Of a stretch of DNA of 64,000 nt, positions 20,427-31,294 are shown in pieces. A program made the translations under genes and the position numbers. The DNA is from Helichrysum umbraculigerum (Eukaryota > Streptophyta > Magnoliopsida > Asterales > Asteraceae): contig CATIUR010000001.1 of assembly GCA_949592205.1 (NCBI GenBank), positions 237,416,750 through 237,480,749 of the forward strand, written 5' to 3'. The notes under the pieces are model-generated. The model did no database searches. It was given only the letters and a program-made list of their open reading frames with translations, and was not told where the DNA came from. The number at the start of each line of letters is the position of its first letter. Position 1 is the first letter of the stretch.

Positions 20427-22797
20427 TGTAACACCCGCGTAATTAGGATAATTAATTATGCTTAATTGTTTGTAACTAGTTGTAATTAGTATGTAATAGG
20501 ACTAATTACAGGCTCTATTTGTATATATATAAGTTGATTTATATATATATGTGTGTATTTACGCGATTTGGATAAATCGTACAAATTAACCGGACGGAGT
20601 CCGACACAATTATTTTGACGTTGGTGACAGAAATTTACCTAAATAATGAGAACGTATTTTATTATATAAAATACACAGCGAACAAACATTAATTATAATA
20701 TCGCGACGACATTTTAAATAATTTAACGAATACGTATTAAACGCGAGTTAAGAATTTTAATACTTCGACGAATGTTTTTATAATTAATTTCAAGGTATTT
20801 CATTAAAATATTCCCGTCACCTTTTAAAAATATAACTGCTTGATTTAACGTCTAAACGACGGAGGAAACGAACACCGCACGGAGCGCGGAGGCGCGGACT
20901 GAAAATGGGAGGCTTAACCTCCCACTTCCTTTTTCTCTTTCTTTTCACTTTCTCATTTCTTTCTCTTTCTTTCTCTCATTTCTCTCTCAACTAACAAAAC
21001 CACCACCATCTTACAAAATCACAAAATAACATCACGAAACGACGCCGAATCATACCACCCCTTTGGAATAAAAGAACCACGGCATCCCGATCTACCTTTC
21101 CATCTTTTCGGATTTTCGATCCGACATTTTGTAAGTTTCCGACAAAACCCGAAACTCTCCGTTTTTACTCATTTTTACGTTTTTATGGTTTATATATGCT
21201 TAAAATGTCCAAAAATGGGTTGGGTAAAAGATTTGGACCAAACGGAAGTTTTTCGACCGATTTTCCGGCCACCATTGTCCGATCAGACCGCAACGTCGCA
21301 GAGACGACGGGCTACCTGCGACGTAGGCCACTACGTCGCAATACCCCTCGCAACGTCGCATATAGCGACGTCAGCCCTAACGTCGCATTAAGTGGCCAAC
21401 GTCGCACTTAGCGACATCGACCCCTACGTCGCACAAATACTCAACGTCGCATATAGCGACGCCAGCCTTTACGTCGCATTAAATTGCGAAATCGCACATA
21501 GCGACGTCATGCTCAACGTCGCAGTCAGGATCTGCGACGTAACACCCAACGTCGCACCCTACGTCGCATGCTACGTCGCACAAACCAGAACCTTGAAAAG
21601 TCAGATTTTACTAAGTGTCGAACTTACACAACTTCAAATACTTATGTCATACGACTTAACAAACGTCATAGAACATACTTTCTATTACAATTACACTAAA
21701 TTGCGTTATAAATGATAACACTTTGAATCATTATTACAAACCGTCACCAACGGGCCATATTTGTTTTCAAACTACAACGGATTACTAAACAAACACTTGG
21801 ACATAATGAGTTGTGTACACAACTAGCCTAGATGGTCTTGCGAGACATCTACTTACTTAAATTCATATGTTTAGGCATTTGAAGGTTACGGGTTCGGAGA
21901 ACCTACGGTTGAGATTACTTACTCGTTTATTGATATAAACGTACTTGCAAAGACTCAGGTGAGTCTTACGGCCCCACTTTTACTGTTTTACTTATTGGGG
22001 GAGATACATGCTACTACTTTTTCCTTGAACACAAGTACTAAACTGTTTATTATACCAAACGAAATTGCATGAGTTTACTTACAAACAGAAGTCTCTCCAT
22101 CATACATCGTTAGTTATGGACTTAAGCGCGAACAGTAGTTAATGGATCCATTAGGGAAATGACCCTCCCCACCCGGGGCAGTAGCGCTGCCACGTACCGA
22201 TTTACACGTATAAACGGGTGACAACTTATTCGTTACTGATGCTTGCTCACTTACGAGCATGTCACGGGAGCAAACATATTATTTACGGGTTAAGCTTCGA
22301 TTATGAGCCTCATGGCAACGGTATAAACTTATTTATTTACATTTGCTGGATTGCAATGGCTGATTTTACGCCTGCGGGCACTACTAATGAAATCTCGTGT
22401 TCAAAGCCGATATTATTTACAAACCTGTGAGATTCACCAACCTTTTTGGTTGATACTTTTTAGCATGTTTTCTCAGGTACCCGGATGGAGTAGGATTACT
22501 CCAGGATTTTAGCTAGAGTCGCATGATTTCAACACAACTGCATTAACGGAGATTCTTAGCATTATCTTTTGTATATTTTGATTATGTAATAGAATCTCCC
22601 GCTATACGCGTGGACTCTAGGGGAAACTACATTTTGTATACGAAAACACTAAGTTTTCAAACATTATATCTATGGAATGTAACTAATTTACAAAACGTCT
22701 CATTTAGAGGTCGTTTGCTGTATATCTTGTGCTTTGTATATTGATTAGTAACACCCAAGTATGCTTCCGCAAAACAGCGAATTTCTGGGGTGTTACA
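20427..22797 (+). repeat. 3' LTR
   Basis: 2371 bp, at least 99.9 percent identical to the 5' LTR by eye (two differences seen). It carries the same CpG-rich array at 21293-21580. Followed by the right target duplication GTATC (22798-22802). Confidence 0.95.
21293..21580 (+). repeat. ACGTCGCA array in 3' LTR
   Basis: Same array as 13108-13395, shifted by 8185 bp; one G-to-A difference at 21542 lies inside it. Confidence 0.9.
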
Positions 22798-22890
22798 GTA
22801 TCATTATGAGATCACTAAAGTGGCTTGGTACACCTACAGCAGTATCAGTGAGTAGTAGAAGTAGATACACTTATAATGATATGTTATGCT

Positions 22891-23573
22891 CAGGGCCGGT
22901 CCTGACTTTTCCGATGCCCCGGGCGAGTCAATCAAAAGATGCCCCTACTAGCTTTTCTAAACAAAGATACTACATACTACTCCGTATTTTTTATGGGTTT
23001 GTAACTTAGACAAATTATGCGGCTCATGTTCGCGATGATTTTTATCAAATAAGTAACATGTTGCCATATGAGGCGATAAACCAAAATTACAAAATTACAG
23101 GCTAAGATTTATATTATAGGACTGAAAATATAGTGTTTCTAACATGTATATGTTGTTTGGCATAAGTTATATTAAGATACGCTTTTGAAATCATGACGAC
23201 ATTGCTAATTATAAAGTACAGGGGCCAAAATGAACACTTAACAAATTACAGGGGCTGTAATAATAAAATATTAATAAATGTACGAATACCAAGGGACCCA
23301 TGGTCGTCTTCTACTAGACTCCAACTGTACGCTCTCATACTTCCACCATTATTAACCACCAGTCCACCAGCAGGTTTTTTTTTTACTTCAATCTTCTTTT
23401 TTTAATTTTAAAATATGTAGGATGTGTTGTTCTGAACATTAGGCATCGTCAGTTGTATAAAAACTTGGATTAAATGAACCCATCTCAATATAACATGTAA
23501 TTAACGTTTGATGCCCCATAATCTTGATGCCCTGGGCCGTCGCCCGGTTGGCCCGGTACCAGGGCCGGCCCTG
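22891..23573. mobile_element. Non-autonomous hAT element, 683 bp, 8-bp target duplication
   Basis: Starts CAGGGCCGGTCCTG and its reverse-complemented end starts CAGGGCCGGCCCTG. Flanked by GTTATGCT at 22883-22890 and 23574-23581. The 8-bp duplication and CAGGGCCGG termini fit hAT. The paralogous sequence in copy 1 (near 1855-1862, ATGTTATGCTAAG) is uninterrupted there. No transposase ORF. Confidence 0.92.
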
Positions 23574-23637
23574 GTTATGCTAAGTATCAAGATTCTATAT
23601 ACTGATTTGACTTTTACTAATAATGCTATGACACATA

Positions 23638-24422
23638 GAGTAAGGTTCAAATGAGTACATCAATTTTGAGTGAGAATGGGGGAACCAATAGGTTTATGCC
23701 ATGTGTCACTTTATTCTCTCTCTCATCCACATTTTTTAAAATTAAATATCTCACAAACGGTAAGTCGAAAAATTATGAAAATTGCACCATAAAATTCAGC
23801 GTTTTCTCCTCTTCGATTTGCCGTCCCTCAAGGCATACTTTCGCTAACTTTTTTTTCCTTCCATTTTTTGGTGGGTTTTACAAATTAGTAACACGTGTGT
23901 TAGTTATTGGTTATACATTTAATTTGTGGTTAAGGTTAGGGTTTAGGGTTAGGGTTAGGGTTTAGGGTTTAAGGTTTAGTATGGTTTAAGGTTTAGGGTT
24001 TAGTATGATTTAGGGTTTAGAGTTTTGTAAAGCGTTTAGGGTTTAGGGTTTGGGGTTAGGGTTTAGGGTTTGAGGTTTGGGGTTTCGGGGAGAAACCCCA
24101 AACCTCAAACCCTAAACCCTAACCCTTAAACCCTAAACGTAACACTGTAACACATGTGTTAGTAAATGTGAAACCCACCAAAAAAATGGAAAAAAAAAAA
24201 ATTTCGTCGAAAGTATGCCTTGAGGGACGGCAAATCGAAGGGGAGAAAATGCTGAATTTAATGGTGCAATTTTCATAATTTTTGGATTTGTCGTTTGTGA
24301 GATAATTGATGTTGGGGGTAAATCAGTTTTGTACATGTGGAACATAATCTTTGTACACATGGCTTGATATCATTGGTTCCCTCATTCTTACACAAATTCC
24401 TATTCTCATTTGAACCCTACCC
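23638..24422. mobile_element. Mutator-like MITE with telomeric-repeat core, 10-bp target duplication
   Basis: 785 bp bounded by ATGACACATA at 23628-23637 and 24423-24432. Ends are GAGTAAGGTTCAAATGAG and, reversed, GGGTAGGGTTCAAATGAG. Long inverted arms pair through much of the element (CTTCGATTTGCCGTCCCTCA with its complement, AAATATCTCACAAAC with its complement). The core is TTTAGGG-type repeat that inverts at about 24089. The copy 1 empty site ATGACACATA stands at 1917-1926. No transposase. Confidence 0.88.
23932..24146. repeat. Inverted interstitial telomeric repeat (hairpin core)
   Basis: About 155 bp of TTTAGGG-type units run into a palindrome centred near 24089 (GAGGTTTGGGGTTTC, loop GGGGA, GAAACCCCAAACCTC), after which the strand carries CCCTAAA-type units. 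Both orientations lie in one transposon core, so this is a head-to-head telomeric palindrome. Confidence 0.88.
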
Positions 24423-24699
24423 ATGACACATATTAAGATTGTACATAATGACTTACAAATTAAACAAAACAAGCGCATTAACAATAAAACTATTCAAAAT
24501 AACATTACCATGTGACCTACCAAATGCTAAATATAAGCTTTGATTTTTACATTTAATTTTTTAACCCATTATATGCATGGGTTTTAATATCACATATGTT
24601 AACCATAATAACTTCATCCTACTTTAAAAGATTGTCATATACATTATATCAGAGACAGATGAATAACAAGTCAAATTCAACACCTGCGGGTTTAGAAAC
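24423..24699. repeat. Duplicated segment, copy 2, continued (3' flank of ubiquitin-like pseudogene 2)
   Basis: Aligns with 1917-2035 and 2427-2640 (shared AAACAAAACAAGCGCAT, AACATTACCAT, GGGTTTAGAAACTAGTTCCT). The MITE at 2036-2426 is absent here. Confidence 0.75.
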
Positions 24700-26025
24700 T
24701 AGTTCCTTACTAGATAAGGGTGGACTAGTCAGCAAGAGTAAAACTGTCTTCAAGCAGCTCCCCGGCAAACCACAGTTTCTGTTGGTCTGGACTCTGGAAG
24801 TAGGCCTTCCTTATACTGTATCTTGGTTTTCACCTTGCCGATGGTGTCGAAGTAATCTACTTCCATACAAATAATTTTCTTACCCATCTTGATGCATATA
24901 GTCATACATTCCATCTTTAGAATATCCACAAGATGGAGGGTGGATTCATCCTGGATATAGTAGTCAGCAAGTGTAAAGCTGTCCTCGAGCCGCTTTTGGG
25001 GAAAGAACAACCTCTGCTGGTTTGACGGAATACCTTCCTTGTCTTGAATCTTGTCTTTCAAGTAGCCGACGGTGTAGAAGTTTTCAACGTCCAATGAGAT
25101 GGTCTTTCCAGTGGAAATTATCTTTACATATATCTTCTGTATTTGTAGGGGCCCAGACAACGTTGTATCGAAAAGGAAGAGGGCGGATTCGTTCTGAATG
25201 TAGTAGTCGGCAAGATTACGGCCATCATCGAACTGCTCTCCCGCGTAGACCAGCCTCTGTTTGTCTGCAGGAATACCTTCGTGTTCTTGAATCATAGCTT
25301 TCACTTTGCTGATGGAGTAACAGGTGGAGACTTCCAAAGAGATTGTTTTTCCATTAAAGACGTTGTTGATGAATATCTTCATCCAACCCCTACATCTAAT
25401 CACAAGATCAAGGGTGTAAATGAAGTAGCCTTGCATACGGATGTAATCAAGTTGCTCTCCGGCAAAGAACATCATCTGCTCGTACGTGCAGGGGCGGAGC
25501 TAGGATATTTCATATAGGGGGCAACAAATATTTTTTTTTTCTATTTTCTATCATTTTGGGGGGGGGGGGCAAAACTCCAAAACTGTCACTAATAACCTTA
25601 AATAAATTAGTTTTTACAACAATTCTAGATTTTTAGGGGGGCGACTGCCCCCATGCCCCCTCTAGCTCCGCCCCTGTATACGTGGGGATATGTTCCTTAT
25701 TCCGGATCTCGCGTTTCGAATTTGAAACGGTGCCGGACCTTTTGACTTCCACAGAGATGGTACGTGAAGCACTGTGGTTTCTGACAAATATCTGCATCCA
25801 TCCCCTTAACCTAAGCATGAAACGAAGAGTGGAGTCGTTGCATATTTTGTAGTCGGCAAGGGTAAGATGGTTCTCTAAACGCATTCCACCGAAAAACAGC
25901 TTCTGCCTGTAGTGTGGAAACCCTGTTTTTTCTTGGATCTTGGCTTTGACATTGTCAATAGTGTTGGAGCTTTCAACTTCCAGAGTGATGTACCTTGAAT
26001 TAATGTTTTTGATGACGACCTTCAT
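24700..26025 (-). pseudogene. Polyubiquitin-like gene copy 2, about five divergent units, broken by a MITE
   Basis: On the minus strand unit 1 starts at 26025 (MKVVIKNINSRYITLEVES, then NVKAKIQEKTG, QKLFFGGMRLENHLTLADY, LRLRGW). Unit 2 (MQIFVRNHSASRTISVEV) is split by the hAT MITE 25489-25676. Units 3 (MKIFINNVFNGKTISLEV) and 4 (IYVKIISTGKTISLDV) keep open frames. Unit 5 breaks after KIQYKEGLLP by a short insertion relative to copy 1. Ubiquitin units normally end LRLRGG for protease processing and conjugation; here the visible ends are RGW or unrelated. A TTTTATGCAG acceptor-like site precedes the ATG, as for the 5' UTR intron of plant polyubiquitin genes. It may once have encoded a ubiquitin-like multimer; now probably inactive. 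Confidence 0.8.
25489..25676. mobile_element. hAT MITE (CAGGGGCGGAGC ends) inside ubiquitin-like pseudogene 2
   Basis: 188 bp. Terminal inverted repeats CAGGGGCGGAGCTAG and CTAGCTCCGCCCCTG. Flanks CGTACGTG and TATACGTG match at 6 of 8 bases, consistent with an aged 8-bp duplication. The paralogous site in copy 1 near 4405 (CTGCTCGTATGGGGG) is uninterrupted. A run of 13 G lies inside. Confidence 0.9.
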
Positions 26026-26092
26026 CTTCTGCATAAAACAAAACAACCACAAATAAGCAACGAGTTTGACTAATTAATAGTAGTAATATATA

Positions 26093-26351
26093 CTCCCTCC
26101 GTCCTAAAATTATAGTCCACGTTTCCCTTTTCGGACGTACCAAATTAATTGTTCACTTTCAAAAATAGATAGTGAAGTTTGGTCATGATTACCATATTAC
26201 TCTTGATTTTAATTATTATTGAGCAGTAATTAATTGGTTAAGGGTAAAACTGTAATTCTGCAAAAAGTAGGAAAGAGAAAGCAGTAATGATTTTATTTTT
26301 ATTAAACTGCGTGTTTTTTATCGGGTGTCAATAATTTTGGGACGAAGGGAG
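26093..26351. mobile_element. Stowaway MITE (CTCCCTCCGTCC)
   Basis: 259 bp, starts CTCCCTCCGTCCTAAAAT and ends ATTTTGGGACGAAGGGAG, flanked by TA on both sides. Tc1/Mariner-derived, non-coding. Lies upstream of ubiquitin-like pseudogene 2 and is absent from the copy 1 flank. Confidence 0.9.
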
Positions 26352-26353
26352 TA

Positions 26354-28026
26354 GATGATTCACCATATATATACTACTATACATACATTGATAATTGATA
26401 ATTTCGAGTGAGTAAAACACGATGAAGTGCGATCCAGCGATCGATCGATAATCCACAAATAAAGGGAAGGGAAACAACCGACCTATATCGACTAATTTTA
26501 CACTTTGTTTAATTACTTGGCCGTTGAAAGTTACGTAATTAACTTTTTTGGGGTTTTGATTTTTGATAACCAAATACTCCTAATATTACTATTATCCGTA
26601 TTTAGGAAGAAATTGGTCTGCATTAATTTATTAATTTAAAAACACTATGATAGCATATATTCCATATTTGATAATAATTATTATTTTAATAGTAATTTCA
26701 AGGGCTAAAATCTCTTCATATGTATGGAAAATTGATGCTACGTATTACTGATACTTTTGAAATCAATATAGAAACTTTAACAAATTCCCTAAAGCCAAAT
26801 ATGTATAATTGTTTATTGATTTAATTATACATGTAACTATAAATAATTTAATTTCAAGCACCATTACAAAACTAGTACTTAACCCGGGCGTTGCCCAGTC
26901 GAACGACAGACATATAAAATAAATAGGAATTTAGTGCATTCGATGTACATATAACTTTTAAATAGCATGATACTTTTTAACAATTACTTATTTAACTCAA
27001 ACTTAAATGTAGCACTCATGTATATAGAAGTATATAATATAATATAGAATATATATGTTCTTAAATGTGTGTAGATATTCCGCTTAGAACAAACACAAGA
27101 CGTGTATCTATAATAAATAAACAGATAGAATAACACAAAGTGATAACGACATTACTATAGTTGCATGCAAAGCAAGTACGTAATTGATGATAGTCAATAG
27201 GAGAGTGAAATCTTCACTCCCACAATTTAATCGTGTTGCTACTTCTTTACTTCTTCGTGAATCTTGTATAACCATAACCTGCAAAGTAAAGTTGATTTTT
27301 TAGGGTCCCTTCTATTTTGTCAATTTGTTTTGTAAAGTTCAATAAGTGTATTACATTTAGATACTAAGAGTTATTGTCTTTCATATAAAAAAATTTGAAA
27401 AAAAAAAAAACAATTAGAACATAACGCTAATTCAGTGAATTTATAATTGTTCTCCAATAAACAAAAGATGAGTTACAACAATTTACCATAAAGTTACTAC
27501 CCACGAGTAATATGAGTAAAAGTAGGAATAATTTAGCCACGTTCTAGTCCATATACATGCTGGCTTCACTGAATATATTAATCAACATTATGCCCATGTA
27601 TGTTTAATACTACTACGGAGTATTTGTTAAGGTTAGCTATAATAATACTGAAGTAACATGGGTGTAGAAGATCATGCATATGGAATATATCTGGATGTCA
27701 TGTATGTAAATAAAAACATAATATTAGTTGATAATATATATGAATTTATGATTTGTATATAAAAACAATGATCCCAAGCAATATCTTTCTTCTTTGATGT
27801 TTTCATCGTAACTGAGTTTACATATTAAAAAAATCAATTATTTACGTTTTATGTATATTATACAGATTAACAGTTTGTTAAAAGTTCTTTCGGTGTTGCC
27901 TTTATTTTTCAAAGTGAAATAATAGGAACACTATAATAAACTTAAACTATACCAATCAAAAAGTTTATTAATATATGATCTAAAAGCCCAGTTAGCTTTG
28001 ATCGGGCTATCTCTTGATCCCGGGTA
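26354..28026. other. AT-rich spacer, no gene seen; contains a Helitron-type end
   Basis: No credible coding region. The first ~400 bp align with the flank of ubiquitin-like copy 1. A minus-strand Helitron terminus is listed separately at 26871-26899. A segment at 27505-27560 (CGAGTAATATGAG...AATAATTTAGCCACGT) recurs at 30298-30350. Confidence 0.5.
26871..26899 (-). mobile_element. Helitron-type 3' terminus on the minus strand
   Basis: Read on the minus strand: a hairpin GGGCAACGCCC, then GGGTTAAGTA and CTAGT, followed by T. Helitrons end with a hairpin shortly before CTRRT and insert between A and T. The rest of the element would extend rightward; its 5' TC end was not found. Confidence 0.55.
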
Positions 28027-28386
28027 GGCATGAACAAAAAACCCGAACCCGGAACCGAACCCGAAAAAAAACCCGAAACCGAACCCGGAAAAAACCGGTT
28101 TTTTTGAACCCGGTTCGGGTTTTTTTCGTACCCGCCGGATACGGAACCTGTTTGGGTTTTCGGATCTCACAATCGAGTTGGGACCGGGTAGGAAGCGGGT
28201 TGGGTTGGAAAACCCGGTATAAAACCCTGAAAAACCCGGTTTAAAAACCGGTATTCGTGGGTCAAAAACCCGGTTCGGGTCGGGTCGGGTTGGTCAACAA
28301 CCCGGTTCTCATCATTTGACCTAGTACCCGGTTCGGGTTCCGGGTACGGGTCGAGTAGGCCCAGTACCCGGTTTTGTTCACGGCTA
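28027..28386. mobile_element. CCGG/GGGTT-rich MITE-like element
   Basis: Ends are inverted: GCATGAACAAAAAACCCG at the left and CCGGTTTTGTTCACGGC at the right. The interior is built almost only of AACCCGG/CCGGGTT words in both orientations. The same end type appears at 38893-39230. No clear target duplication, no ORF of note. Class not assigned. Confidence 0.55.
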
Positions 28387-28389
28387 GTC

Positions 28390-28711
28390 CCGGGCAAACC
28401 CCAACTACAAGACCCATTATTAGCCTTTTTATTAATTTATAGTTTGGGCCCGGATTATTAACTTTGGGCCTGGAATTTTAACTTTTGGGCCTGGAATTTT
28501 AACTTGAGCCTGGATTTTTAAATTGGATCTGGAATTTTCTTGTTAGACTTGATCATCCTGTGTTTTTCCTAGATTATTAATTTGGGCCTAGAATTTTAAG
28601 TTGGGCCTGGATTTTTAAATGGGTCTGGAATTTTTCTGGTTAGACTTGATCATCCTGGCGTTTTTGGTTAGACTTGATCATCGCAAATTCGCAACTTTGA
28701 TCATCCTGACG

Positions 28712-28758
<47 letters not shown>

Positions 28759-28880
28759 AAGAAAACCATATATCATATATGTAGACCCCTCCATCCTGGC
28801 CATTTATGGGTAACCTCCATCCTGGCACAAAATAATCGAAAATAAAAAAACGCCAGGACTGTTAGACGTAGTTGGAGCCA
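28390..28880. repeat. CCTGG-word repeat element, copy 1
   Basis: GCCTGGAATTTTAA, GCCTGGATTTTTAA and ATCATCCTGG recur in irregular tandem. A (TA)n run at ~28713-28748 followed by ACACACACA interrupts. The end (CACAAAATAATCGAAAATA, GCCAGGAC, GGAGCCATATATGA) matches the end of copy 2 at 30360-31275. Non-coding, unclassified. Confidence 0.6.
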
Positions 28881-29586
28881 TATATGAAAAATGCATATAT
28901 AACTCTTCTTTTTTTATTTACCTCTTAAAAGGTAACCTTTATATAATAGCTCCTTTTAAGGTAAGAGTCATCAACGTAACAATAGATTAGATTTGCCATG
29001 TTTCAATAGCTAACGTGTATGTGTCTCTATTATGTTAATCCTTGTCATTAGTCTATGTGATAGACTTGCCACTCTTCCACTCTAATGAGACAATGACGTG
29101 GCCAAAATGACCATTTCCTTAGTCAATATTTTAATTATACATTAAGAATACTACATATCTATATTCATGGAATACAAGTACAATTTTTAGCAAAACTTAA
29201 AACGTAGAATGTGTTCTTTTTCTTCATGCATGCTCTTATTAAATTGTACACTCTTTAATGTTGCACACTCTTTACGCGACGTATCTTAAATTATATATAA
29301 GAAACATATGATGACATCATCTAAATATTAATTAACTATTTAATTTTGTCAAATTAACTAAAATCAAGGAAAGTATGACATCATAAATCAAGTTATAAAT
29401 TTACTAAGATAATGTAATTATCTTTTACCAAATATATTAATATTTAATTTAAAATTCTATCCATATCCTATTATATATGTTTCCTTCTTTCCATATACTC
29501 TGTGTATTTAAAAATCATATTCCAAAATAATTTAATTACTTTCGTACGTATTTAATTTCATTTTATGAGATAACATACACTGCTAC

Positions 29587-29651
<65 letters not shown>

Positions 29652-30266
29652 GTATTATTATGTTTTGAATAAGTTTGTTAAATAATTCGGTTTCTTTTTA
29701 TTTATAAATACAAGTATCAACGTATTCCTTTCATATAATATTCATAGTAAATAATACCTTTTTAAATTTATATAACCATTCAAATTTGGTACGATAATAC
29801 AAATATACCGTGTGTATACACGGGTTTAAACACCTTCATGATGTCATCATTTTAATTAAGTTTCAATTTGTCAATTAAACCATTCAATTTTAGTAAACTT
29901 TTAAAATATGATCCCTAACTTCTAAAAAGAGAATTTTTTTTTTAATCAACTACTTACTTACACATAAAAAGGGATTTAATTCATTAGTTAAAACATTATC
30001 AAAATTGATCTGTAATGTTTCTATTTTTAATTTACCGAGTAGGAATAAAATTACTTGAAAAAACTTAATATAGACTTAAAATGATTATTTTTTTCAACAA
30101 CTTGGTTTAAAAATATTTTAATTTCTTAATCTCCACCTATATAATCCATTTACATAAAGTAATATTATCATGAATCTAATGAAATATTTAATATGCATAT
30201 TAACTTACACACTTTATTATTAGACACAAGATACTAAATACGAAATTTTATATTAAAAATCAATAG
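28881..30266. other. AT-rich sequence, probable Helitron body
   Basis: No gene seen. A hairpin CCGTGTGTATACACGG near 29808-29823 and a second one with CTAGT at 30267-30297 suggest two related Helitron 3' ends. The 5' boundary could not be placed. Confidence 0.4.
29588..29652. repeat. (TTA)n microsatellite
   Basis: About 21 TTA/ATT units in a row. Confidence 0.95.
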
Positions 30267-30297
30267 CCCGTGTGTATACATGGGTTTAAAATCTAGT
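30267..30297 (+). mobile_element. Helitron-type 3' terminus
   Basis: Hairpin CCCGTGTGTATACATGGG, spacer TTTAAAAT, then CTAGT followed by T. Fits the Helitron 3' rule. Sequence right after it repeats 27505-27560. Confidence 0.6.
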
Positions 30298-30359
30298 TCG
30301 AGTAATATGAGGAGTAAAAGAAGGAATAATTTAGCCACGTAACATTCTGCTGGCTTCGC

Positions 30360-31275
30360 AGGATATAACTAATCAAGAGCGGGTCTAGAATTTTATTTGG
30401 GCCATTAGCTTTGTATCCGGACTTTGGGCCTGGAATTCTTAATTTGGGCCTGGAATTTTTTTACAGCCTGGAAGAATAAAAAGGCTATAAAATGAAACCT
30501 CGTCCTGGGTGATTTCATTATTCGAAATTCACGATAAAGAAAATTATTAAAATTGTATATTAATAATAAACATTTACGTTTAAAATTGTATATTAATAGA
30601 AATATTAGTATCCTGTGCTCTCATCCTGTGAAATTTTAATTAATGAACACATGTTAAATATTAGTATCATGTGAAATCGTATACAAAACTAATTGCAACA
30701 CGTAACATTTTTCATACAACCGATTTCATCCTCGCGAAAACCATCCTGGCATATGTGATCATTATTTAAAAGTATGTTAATTAAATAATTAATATTAATA
30801 AAAATCTAACGTATACAATGGAAATATGTCCAAAATATTATATATATTTTATTTTATTAATTTTAGCATCCTGATGGCCTAAATTAGCATCCTGTCAAAT
30901 TGTTTTACGTTAATTAAAAATATAATTTGATCCTGATTTTTGAGAATGGCATTTTAAGTTGGGCCTGGATTCTTTTGATCATCCTGGACTTGTTTTTGGT
31001 ATACTGGAAAAAATATATATGTTTTGGTATATTTGATCCTGGGATTTCATTGCATCTTGGCTTTTTTGTATATCGGCTAACCTCCATCCTGTAACTTCCA
31101 TCCTGACCATTGCGTAACCTCTATCCTGGTGCAAAATAACCGAAAATATGGAATAACGGAAGGCCAGGATTAAGAGTCAACGTAATCCGACGCTTGATAA
31201 TTGAAGTCAACCCAAAAAAAAACCTCCAGGACGGTTTCAGACGGTTATAGACTAAGCCGGAGCCATAGATAAGTG
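30360..31275. repeat. CCTGG-word repeat element, copy 2
   Basis: Again GCCTGGAATT, CATCCTGG and CTCCATCCTG words scattered through AT-rich sequence. It ends with GCAAAATAACCGAAAATA, GGCCAGGATTAAG and CCGGAGCCATAGATAAGTG, matching the end of copy 1. No coding capacity. Confidence 0.6.
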
Positions 31276-31294
31276 AAATTTTAGCTAAAATATA

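Larger units (their letters stand above)
12242..22797 (+). mobile_element. Complete Ty3/gypsy LTR retrotransposon, Tekay/Del-type chromovirus
   Basis: A 10,556-bp element with two 2371-bp LTRs (12242-14612 and 20427-22797). LTRs begin TGTAACACCC and end GGTGTTACA. Flanked by GTATC at 12237-12241 and 22798-22802. It has a primer-binding site for initiator tRNA-Met, an extra 158-codon ORF, an uninterrupted gag-pol frame and a polypurine tract. The order protease, RT, RNase H, integrase is Ty3/gypsy. The C-terminal region after integrase (EIMDREVKQL...VRWNSRRGPEFTWERE...YPHLF) resembles the chromodomain-like tail of the Tekay/Del clade. I noticed only two LTR differences (13357 G versus 21542 A; 13773 T versus 21958 G), so insertion was recent and the element may be competent. 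Confidence 0.97.

Noticed and set aside
28014..28397. ORFs rich in RTRN/PEPE/GFGFG residues
   Set aside because: They are translations of the CCGGGTT repeat in several frames.
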